Shown: positions 58,019-64,000 of the stretch, one piece after another
Numbering within the stretch: the stretch's first letter is position 1
Layout: every line of letters begins with the position of its first letter
Assembly: GCF_025813715.1 (NCBI RefSeq)
Contig: NZ_CP107532.1
Span: forward strand, 62,001 to 126,000
DNA length: 64,000 bases
Source: Methylobacterium sp. FF17
GTDB lineage: Bacteria; Pseudomonadota; Alphaproteobacteria; Rhizobiales; Beijerinckiaceae
Direction: 5' to 3'
The notes under the pieces: generated by a model
Seen by the model: only the letters and a program-made list of their open reading frames with translations
Databases searched by the model: none
Told to the model about the DNA's origin: nothing
Translations under genes and position numbers: made by a program

Positions 58019-59809
58019 TCAGGCGGCCAGGGCCTGGGGAGCCGGTTCGACCCCGGCAGCGCCGGGACCGGCGTAGCCGGGGTGCCGGAGCTCGGCCGGG
58101 AGCCAGCCGAGCGGCAGGACCGAGGCGACGGCGAACTCAACGAGCTCCTTCTTCTTCTTGTCCTTGACGCGCCTGGCCTCAGCGTCGCCGAGGATCTCCG
58201 CGACGATCTGCAGGGTGATGGCCTTGGGGGCCGACTTGAAGAAGGCCTCACCATCGAACTTGAAAATCAGCGCGTCCTGCATCGCCATCGGGTCCGGTAG
58301 CCCCATCAGCGCCTGAACGCTCGCACGCTCCGACGGGGCGAGGGGCCGGGTCCCGTGCTCGCGGTGCAGCGTCTGGACGCCCCGGGCGGCGACACCGGCC
58401 GCGACCACGAGAAGCTCGTCGACCGTCATCGTGGACAGCCGGGCGACGAGGTCCTGGAACGATTCCTTGTCGTGGAGCGATGAGGCCTGCCCCCCGACGC
58501 CGTCGAGCCGAACCTTCATCGGGGCCGACCAATGGCCCGCGCACATCGCCCCGGCCAGCAGCGCTACCAGTCCAGCGGTCGGAGACGATCCGAGCGCCGC
58601 CTGCACGGCTTCGGTCGCAGTCCCGCAAAGGGTCTCGACCAAGGAAATCGGCAAGCCCTTCTCCTCGGGCTCGGCCGGCTTTTCGTCCTTCGGCGCGGCC
58701 GCGGGGACGTCCTCGGGACGGATGACGTACTCGGTGACGTCGATCTTGCCGTCGCGACCGAGCAGGATCACACTCCCGGAGCGGGCACGATCGGCGGCAC
58801 CAGGCTGGATGAAGCCCTTGGCCCGAAGCGCATCGGCCTCGGCGTGCGCGGCATGGATCTCCTCGTCGGTCGCCTCGTCGTCGGAATCCAGCCACGCATC
58901 GATCTCGTCGAGACGGGCCTGATCCTCGTCCGACAGCGGACGCTCCGCCGGCTCCACCTTGGCCCACGACCAGCGCCAGCTCGTCGGCAAGTCCGACGCC
59001 TTGGCCACCCACGCCCAACCCTCGCGGCGCCGGCGCTCGCACTCGGCCTCCAGGCGCTCATCCGCGAGGCGCGCGAGCAGGACCGGGTCGGACACCGCGT
59101 TGCTTCCGCCGAACAGGTCCTCGACGACATGGCCGCCGGCGGCCTTGAACGCCTTGGGCCCGACGTAGGCGAGCAGCCCCGAGACATCCTGATCGAGCCC
59201 GAGCTCGCGGCGGACGAAATGGGGATAGACGCAGTGTTCCTGGAGGACCTTCGCAAGGACCCTTTCTTGATCGGCGTGAGGCGCCATCGTGAAGACCCGT
59301 GCCACATCCTCGCTGATCTTACCGGCGCGCCATGCATCGAGAACCCCGGGGGACACGCCACCAAGGGCGAGCAGCTTCCGGACATGTGCGAGCGGCTGTC
59401 CGAACCGGGCGGCGATGTCCTTCTCTTTGGCGCCTGAGCGCCTCAACTCGGCGAACGCCTGCACCCGGTCAGCATCGTGCATCGGGGCCTGCATCACGTT
59501 GGCGGCGAGGCCGGCCTCACGGGCGGTGTCCGCGTCGCGCACCGTGACGGGGACCAGATCGTCGGGCTGGAACTTCCCGTCGGCGACAAGGGCCCGCACC
59601 GCCGCAAGACGACGATTGCCATCGACGACGTAGGCGAGGTCGCCCTCGCCGGGGACGACGACAAGCGCGTGGAGCAGGCCCAGCGACTGGATCGACGCGG
59701 CGAGCGCATCGAGCCCGGCCTCGCGGCCGGAGACGCGGACGTTGACCACGCCCTCGGGCGCACCGGGCTCATGGCCGAAACGGAGATTCTGGATCGAGAC
59801 TTCTTTCAC
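58019..59809 (-). CDS. ParB/RepB-like nuclease-fold protein
   Basis: The 596-aa protein starts with a ParB N-terminal domain: 'GREAGLDALAASIQSLGLLHALVVVPGEGDLAYVVDGNRRLAAVRALV' and a central HTH region ('KEKDIAARFGQPLAHVRKLLALGGV', about residues 130-155), as in plasmid and prophage ParB/RepB proteins. The long C-terminal part (about 250-596) has acidic linkers and a lysine patch 'KDKKKKELVEFA', larger than ordinary ParB (about 300 aa). No ParA gene is adjacent, so partition in the classical sense is doubtful. It is the second gene of the minus-strand operon. Confidence 0.85.
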   Translation of the reverse strand: MKEVSIQNLRFGHEPGAPEGVVNVRVSGREAGLDALAASIQSLGLLHALVVVPGEGDLAYVVDGNRRLAAVRALVADGKFQPDDLVPVTVRDADTAREAGLAANVMQAPMHDADRVQAFAELRRSGAKEKDIAARFGQPLAHVRKLLALGGVSPGVLDAWRAGKISEDVARVFTMAPHADQERVLAKVLQEHCVYPHFVRRELGLDQDVSGLLAYVGPKAFKAAGGHVVEDLFGGSNAVSDPVLLARLADERLEAECERRRREGWAWVAKASDLPTSWRWSWAKVEPAERPLSDEDQARLDEIDAWLDSDDEATDEEIHAAHAEADALRAKGFIQPGAADRARSGSVILLGRDGKIDVTEYVIRPEDVPAAAPKDEKPAEPEEKGLPISLVETLCGTATEAVQAALGSSPTAGLVALLAGAMCAGHWSAPMKVRLDGVGGQASSLHDKESFQDLVARLSTMTVDELLVVAAGVAARGVQTLHREHGTRPLAPSERASVQALMGLPDPMAMQDALIFKFDGEAFFKSAPKAITLQIVAEILGDAEARRVKDKKKKELVEFAVASVLPLGWLPAELRHPGYAGPGAAGVEPAPQALAA

Positions 59810-59844
59810 GGTGCACCTCTGCTGATCTGGTCGGTGTGGGGAGT

Positions 59845-60123
59845 TCAGTCGAAGACGCGCTGGGCGATCACGAGCGTCAGGCCGTCGGCGTCGTAAAGAG
59901 TGACGTCCTCCGGCCCCCTGGGGACGTACATCGGCTCCGCACGCTGCAGCCCGAGTCCCCGGAGGATGGCATTCGCAGGCGGACGACGACCGTGGAGGAC
60001 GTCACTTACGTACTGCGCGCTGATACCCTGTGACTTTGCCCAGTTAGTCTGCCCACCCGCATCCGCACATGCCGTCCTCAGCTTGAGGATAACTTCGCCA
60101 GTGCGTAGGACGTCGTGCTTCAT
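59845..60123 (-). CDS. HTH regulator, probable repressor of the element
   Basis: The 92-aa protein has an XRE-like HTH: 'TNWAKSQGISAQYVSDVLHGRRPPANAILRGLGLQ' (about residues 28-60) after the helix 'LRTGEVILKLRTACADAGGQ'. I chose ATG 60123 (MKHDVLRT); the longer frame to 60240 would cross the operator region. It heads the ParB-HIRAN operon, and the twin palindrome at 60235-60260 lies 112-137 bp upstream. Autoregulation is likely by analogy with phage repressors. Confidence 0.7.
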   Translation of the reverse strand: MKHDVLRTGEVILKLRTACADAGGQTNWAKSQGISAQYVSDVLHGRRPPANAILRGLGLQRAEPMYVPRGPEDVTLYDADGLTLVIAQRVFD

Positions 60124-60234
60124 GGCGTGACCGGAAGATGCGGTGGGGGACGAATCAGATGTTAGACCTGACCCGCTGATCCGCAAGGCCCATACCGATG
60201 TTGAGTTGCAATTTTTTCTGATGAAGGCGAGGTC

Positions 60235-60260
60235 TGTCAATTTGACATGTCAATTTGACA
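60235..60260. promoter_or_regulatory. Two abutting copies of the palindrome TGTCAATTTGACA
   Basis: Perfect 13-bp palindromes at 60235-60247 and 60248-60260 touch end to end. Each contains TTGACA on both strands, i.e. a -35 box in either direction. The site lies between divergent genes (the HTH regulator and the gene at 60384), the classic place of a phage operator. The binding protein is unknown; the adjacent HTH protein is the natural candidate. Confidence 0.75.
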
Positions 60261-60383
60261 TCATGGCAATCCGACATGGTATCGAGATGGCATCTTAAAA
60301 AATACTTCAGTAGACCCCTTACTTCTTGCTGGGCCGAGTGGGAGAATCCGTCAATCAGCGGATATGACGGAGCGCTCCCGACG

Positions 60384-60885
60384 ATGACCACGTTCAACAC
60401 CCCCAATTTCGTCACCCTCCACCCCGTCGCCCTCAGGAACGGCCGGCTCGACGTCGGGCAGGCGTTCCCGACCGTGGAGATCACACGGACGGAGGACGAG
60501 CGCTCGATCACGTACCGCCGAATCACCTCGGTCGACGCGGTCGATGGCAGCTTCATTTTCATGCGCGACCCCGTCTGCCACGGGGGCTCCCATCACCGCC
60601 TCGTAGGCGGCGAGCTCGTGCCTGACGTACGCCGAGGCCCTGGACGAGCTCGATCCGGAGGGCGTCCCGCGACGCAGATACGAGGCGCGCTTGGGCACCC
60701 TCCCGCGCAAGCCGAAGCGCATGATCCTGCCCGTAGACAGCGACGACGAGTGGGTGGCGGGCGACACGTATCCGGACGTCCTCTGGGAGGGCGCGTTCGT
60801 CACGTGCACCGCCAGGAAGGGCCGCCAAGTCTGGTTCAGGGCGACGACCTACGAGGAAATCGTCGCCCTCGGCGTCAGCCCCTGA
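60384..60885 (+). pseudogene. Hypothetical gene with an apparent one-base frameshift
   Basis: From ATG 60384 (MTTFNTPNFVTLHPVALRNG, with GGAGCG upstream) the frame is natural through 'MRDPVCHGGSHHRLVGGELV' and then becomes Arg/Gly-rich. The adjacent frame gives 'LTYAEALDELDPEGVPRRRY' through 'DSDDEWVAGDTYPDVLWEGAFVTCTARKG' to 'VALGVSP' and TGA at 60883-60885. One extra base near 60620 would join them into a protein of about 166 aa. It could be a true frameshift, a programmed one or two overlapping genes. Confidence 0.5.
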
Positions 60886-60957
60886 TCGCGCTGGTCGTTT
60901 TCGTCCCCGTCCCGAAAATCGAACTCCACCTCCCGAGAGCAGGATCACCCACCCCTC

Positions 60958-61587
60958 ATGATCAGAGCATCCATCCGTTATTTCGCCCTCGTCATGGCCA
61001 TGCTGGCCGCCGTCACCGTCAAGGCCGTCTGGGAGGGCGGCAAGTGGGTCCTCCGGAGTGTCCGGGACAGCCTCCGCCCGCCCGTCGGCGCCGGCGCGGA
61101 CATCGAGGGCGCATTCGACACCATCGCCGCCAAGGCCGAAGCCGCCACCGCCGCCGTCCCGGTCCCCGCAGCGGAATCCCCCGTCGCCGCGAAGCCTGTG
61201 CCGGCGCCGATTCCCCTCGACCCGATTTTGGCCCGGGGTCGCATCGCCGAGAAGTTCGCCCACGACATGATGACCATCGACGACGAGCCGTCGACTGAAG
61301 GTCTCGACGAGGCAGCGGCCGCCTGGCTGAACAGCCTCAACGCGGCCGAGCTTCTCAAGCTGGACCAGCATGGGGCTCACCGCATCGGCAGCCACATGGC
61401 CGGCCTCCGTCTGATCGAGGGCTTGCCGCTCACGCCGACGATGACGGAGTACCGGTCCGCCCTGTGCGCGGCTGCTCAGGTCACCCCCGAGCAGCGGGCC
61501 AGCGTGAAGGAACACGAGGAAACCCTGAGGAGGGTCATCGACGAACTCCTTGAGGAGGACCCGATGCGGTACGCCCCGGCGATGTGA
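60958..61587 (+). CDS. Membrane-anchored hypothetical protein, 209 aa
   Basis: The product begins with a membrane helix (MIRASIRYFALVMAMLAAVT), then a Pro/Ala-rich linker (about residues 45-90) and an acidic helical domain ('EEHEETLRRVIDELLEEDP'-like end). It may be a phage-element anchor or spanin-like protein, but no motif supports either. It is followed by a good terminator, which supports a real transcription unit. Confidence 0.6.
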   Translation: MIRASIRYFALVMAMLAAVTVKAVWEGGKWVLRSVRDSLRPPVGAGADIEGAFDTIAAKAEAATAAVPVPAAESPVAAKPVPAPIPLDPILARGRIAEKFAHDMMTIDDEPSTEGLDEAAAAWLNSLNAAELLKLDQHGAHRIGSHMAGLRLIEGLPLTPTMTEYRSALCAAAQVTPEQRASVKEHEETLRRVIDELLEEDPMRYAPAM

Positions 61588-61606
61588 TTCAGCCCACTCA
61601 GTAAAC

Positions 61607-61639
61607 AGGCCCGCCCGGGTGACCGGAGCGGGCCTTTTT
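61607..61639 (+). terminator. Rho-independent terminator
   Basis: AGGCCCGC (61607-61614) pairs with GCGGGCCT (61628-61635), with inner CCGG/CCGG, followed by TTTTT. It ends the transcription unit of the 209-aa gene, 20 bases after its stop. Confidence 0.85.
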
Positions 61640-61745
61640 CACGCCTGGATGCCCGGGTGCGACATGTTGTCCAAGGCATCCGATTTTCGTTGCGCCTTTC
61701 CCAGTGCACACACGGAAGCATGACGTGCGCACACCGAATACCGCG

Positions 61746-62063
61746 TCAGGCGGCCCGCATGTGGCGGACCAAAAGGCCCTTCGCGCGGAGGGTTTCCGCC
61801 TTTGAGGACGCGAGCTCGCGCTGGAGGCGCGCGTTCTCAGCGACGAGGGCGACGTTCTCGGCCTGGGTCGCAAAGAGCACCTGACGCAGGGCTTCGACTG
61901 CCCGGGCGGCACGCTGGGATGCTGTGATGTTCCGGTTTGCCTGCACGGCATCGGCGTGGGCCTGAGCGGCGACGCGATCCTGACGGGCCCTGTGAAGGAC
62001 GCCGGCAAGACCGAGGCCCGCTGCGTCAAAACCCGAGCTGATGTTGTGGGCTGAAATGGACAT
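61746..62063 (-). CDS. Coiled-coil hypothetical protein, 105 aa
   Basis: The product starts MSISAHNISSGFDAAGLGLA and consists of a long alanine/glutamine-rich helix ending 'ENVALVAENARLQRELASSKAETLRAKGLLVRHMRAA', with a heptad pattern typical of a coiled coil. GAGGAGA precedes the ATG at 62063. Function unknown; likely a small phage-element protein. Confidence 0.6.
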   Translation of the reverse strand: MSISAHNISSGFDAAGLGLAGVLHRARQDRVAAQAHADAVQANRNITASQRAARAVEALRQVLFATQAENVALVAENARLQRELASSKAETLRAKGLLVRHMRAA

Positions 62064-62296
62064 CGGGGGGTCTCCTCGGGCTCGCTTGCTGGGGTGACGA
62101 TCTCAGCTCGCGGACTCGACGTCGAGGGGGAGTCAACACCTGTTCCTGGCCCGTACACCAAAACAGGTCGACGATTTCGAGGGCGGTTAGCGACCCGTTA
62201 CTCCTATTGTAAGAATCGAATTATCCGCTGGATGGCGTCACCGGCTTCGGGCCCCATGTGTGGGCGGATGCACCATGGCGGCGCACGCTCGCGGGC

Positions 62297-62887
62297 ATGC
62301 CTTTCACACTCGATTTCGACAGCGCGGAGTTCACGCGGCAGGCCAAGGCCTACGTAGCGAAAACCGTGCGACCTGCCCTCGACGAGGCGGTTCTCTACAT
62401 CGCGGCGTCAGCCCGGAAACGCCTGTCCGAGGCGACCCCGATATATTTCGACCGCCCCATCGAGTGGACGGTCGACGGCTTCGCTTACAAGAAGGTCGAG
62501 GGCGCCACGGCGGCGGAGGCCTTCGTCTACGTCCTGCCAGGACGCGCCCGGTACCTCGGCCTGGAAGTGTATGGCGGCGAGCGCGTCGCGGGCGATTTCG
62601 CGACGACGGATCAGGGCCCCCTCGTCCCCGGGCGTGACGCCGTCCTCGACGAGCACGGCAACCTTCCCCGGGGCTATATCTCCGACGCCGTGTCACGCGG
62701 CGCCCGGTGGATCGAGGCGAAACCCGGCCGCCCGCCCATCCTGGTGCTGCCCGGGCGCGACCGAGTGGAGGTCCTCGCGGTCATCACCGAGAAGACCACC
62801 TACAAGGCGCGATTCCCGTTCCACGACCTCGTCGAGAAGGTCGTCTTCGAGAAAGGCGCGGCCGCCGTGGCCAAGTACCTGAAGTGA
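62297..62887 (+). CDS. Phage-like hypothetical protein, 196 aa
   Basis: The product starts MPFTLDFDSAEFTRQAKAYV and reads like a phage head-tail or minor structural protein ('ALDEAVLYIAASARKRLSEATPIYFDRPIEWT', 'YVLPGRARYLGLEVYGGER', 'LPGRDRVEVLAVITEKTTYKARFPFHDLV'). No precise family is recognised. I used ATG 62297; the frame is open from 62258. It stands alone, away from other structural genes, so it may be a remnant of a larger morphogenesis module. Confidence 0.55.
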   Translation: MPFTLDFDSAEFTRQAKAYVAKTVRPALDEAVLYIAASARKRLSEATPIYFDRPIEWTVDGFAYKKVEGATAAEAFVYVLPGRARYLGLEVYGGERVAGDFATTDQGPLVPGRDAVLDEHGNLPRGYISDAVSRGARWIEAKPGRPPILVLPGRDRVEVLAVITEKTTYKARFPFHDLVEKVVFEKGAAAVAKYLK

Positions 62888-62912
62888 CGCGGACGGAGCA
62901 CGCCGCGTCACG

Positions 62913-63239
62913 CTAGCTCGGGCACAGGGGCAGCAGCGCGTAGTCCGAGACGTTGTCCTGCTGGGCTGTCGGGAACTGGGGCGAGGCCTTGAATGTCTTG
63001 ATCGGGCCCCGCCACGAGGCCCCGCCGTCGAACGACGCGTAGGCCTGCCCGAACCGAGTCGCGGAACCGTCGACGTAAGTGGGAACGACGATGGCTCCGA
63101 GGCCGGGCATCGGGAACGCTCGCGAGAACGCGTTGGCGACGACGGCCGGCGGGGCCAGGACGTAGGCGCCCGTGCCGTCCGCGTGGATGATCTGCGCGCT
63201 GGGGTTGCTCGCCACGAGGCCGTCGGGTGTCATCCGCAA
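62913..63239 (-). pseudogene. 5'-truncated phage-like gene at the end of the element
   Basis: The frame of 108 codons reads TPDGLVASNPSAQIIHADGT through 'YASFDGGASWRGPIKTFKASPQF' to a normal end. Directly upstream lies an in-frame TAA (63240-63242), and the first residues look internal to a protein. The break therefore falls at about 63240 and may be the right boundary of the element. The type recalls exo-alpha-sialidase/BNR-repeat or tail-fibre proteins ('SFDGGASW'), only weakly. Confidence 0.5.
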
Positions 63240-63412
63240 TTAAGCGTCCAAATCATATTGCGGTTTCTGATCACGACTTTGGCCCATGAGGCGGCATGGC
63301 ACCAAGCTTCAGGGTCCGTCCGGATAGTAATGCGGCTCGACCGTGCCCTCGGACGGGGATCATGACGGCAGCGGCGTTGAAGAAGGCCTGGAAAATCCGA
63401 TCCCGGGCGATG

Positions 63413-64000
63413 TCACCGGCCCACTTCCGCAACGCTTTGGCCCCCGGGCGCTATCAATGTCGCGAACCGCTGTACAGCTTCGCGTAGGTTCTCAGGTGGG
63501 AACCCGCCAAACCCGAGCATTAGGCCGGGACGGCCGGGCAGAGCGGCGTACATGGTCGAGATTGGGCGGGCCACAAGCCTCGCCGAAAGCATCCGACGGG
63601 CAAGCTCCACGTCATCGGTCCCATCCGGCAGCCACAGGACGATATGCATCCCTTGGTCGCTGGCCTGGACGCGGAAGCCTGCCGGCAACTCTCGCGTAAG
63701 TGCATCCATCAGAATGGAGCGTCGTTCGGCGTAGATGCCTCGTATGCGTCGGATGTGCGCTTCGAAGAATCCTTCCCGCATGTAGGCCGCGAGCACGTGC
63801 TGTTCGGTGGTGGGCGAGTGCCGGTCGAGGATGGCCCTGGCCCCTGCGAAAGCTTCTGTCAGGGGTTCGGGTGCGATGACATAGCCGAGACGCAGTGAAG
63901 GGAACAGGACCTTGCTGAGCGTGCCGAGATAGACAACTCGTGATGGATCGAGTCCCTGCATCGAGGGGAAGGGGTGGCCGGCATAGCGAAGCTCGCTGTC
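63413..64000 (-). CDS. MocR/PdxR-type regulator, C-terminal aminotransferase-like part (partial)
   Basis: The visible 195 residues are the fold-type I aminotransferase domain of a GntR-MocR protein: 'YAGHPFPSMQGLDPSRVVYLGTLSKVLFPSLRLGYVI', where the Lys of GTLSK is the PLP-binding residue, 'HVLAAYMREGFFEAHIRRIRGIYAERR' and 'GFGGFPPENLREAVQRFATLI'. These regulators bind pyridoxal phosphate in a domain behind a GntR winged helix; PdxR activates pyridoxal phosphate synthesis genes. The winged helix lies beyond the right edge. No gene is apparent between 63240 and 63412. Confidence 0.85.
   Translation of the reverse strand, partial: DSELRYAGHPFPSMQGLDPSRVVYLGTLSKVLFPSLRLGYVIAPEPLTEAFAGARAILDRHSPTTEQHVLAAYMREGFFEAHIRRIRGIYAERRSILMDALTRELPAGFRVQASDQGMHIVLWLPDGTDDVELARRMLSARLVARPISTMYAALPGRPGLMLGFGGFPPENLREAVQRFATLIAPGGQSVAEVGR

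Noticed and set aside
58019..59809. Chromosomal ParB of a parAB-oriC locus
   Set aside because: No parA, gid or dnaA genes nearby, unusual length and location inside a phage-like element.

Overview
The window reads as chromosome from a high-GC aerobic anoxygenic phototrophic alphaproteobacterium, most likely Methylobacterium or a close relative. This rests on the gene order of the photosynthesis cluster, the use of the oxygen-dependent cyclase AcsF, the AerR/PpsR regulator pair, and several small hypothetical proteins of a kind I associate with Methylobacterium genomes. The genus is an inference; no rRNA or other marker gene is present.

Positions 1-22.5 kb hold half of a photosynthesis gene cluster. 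A tightly overlapping minus-strand operon runs bchF-bchN-bchB-bchH-bchL-bchM-lhaA-puhA-puhB-puhC-orf100-acsF-puhE, with puhE cut by the left edge. It covers the Mg branch to chlorophyllide a, the C3-vinyl hydratase, reaction-centre subunit H and assembly factors. Divergent from it are aerR and ppsR, then bchG, a PucC-family carrier, bchP, tspO, a small membrane protein and a tri-haem cytochrome c. I find PpsR-type operators at the bchF promoter (two in tandem, one overlapping the -35 box) and directly upstream of bchG. The bchXYZ, bchC, puf and crt genes are not in this window.

Positions 22.3-40.4 kb are ordinary accessory and core genes: an acyl-CoA dehydrogenase; a bacteriophytochrome with a single-domain response regulator and a hybrid histidine kinase; glpD-glpK with an NmrA-like protein; a SulP transporter; a three-gene operon of an NrtR-like Nudix regulator, an SPFH/band-7 protein and a divergent NAD kinase, headed by a 43-bp inverted repeat; and a divergent Lrp regulator and homodimeric 2-oxoacid dehydrogenase E1 of the AceE/MdeB type.

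Positions 40.5-51.8 kb look like a decayed genomic island. A 20-bp sequence at 40489-40508 recurs at 51788-51807, where it is the 3' end of a tRNA-Arg(UCU) remnant. Between the copies lie several broken genes (a conserved hypothetical, a chemotaxis-receptor tail, an ORF with an in-frame TAG before an XRE-ImmA gene, a second ORF with an in-frame TAG, and an integrase with an in-frame TGA). Intact-looking cargo includes a secreted beta-helix protein, a glycosyltransferase/methyltransferase pair and a tandemly duplicated small gene.

Positions 51.8-63.2 kb look like a second element stacked on the same tRNA remnant. It carries its own intact tyrosine recombinase, a metallophosphoesterase, a minus-strand operon of HTH regulator-ParB-HIRAN-three unknown genes with a twin palindromic operator upstream, and small phage-like genes. 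It ends near 63.24 kb in a 5'-truncated gene. A MocR/PdxR-type regulator runs off the right edge.
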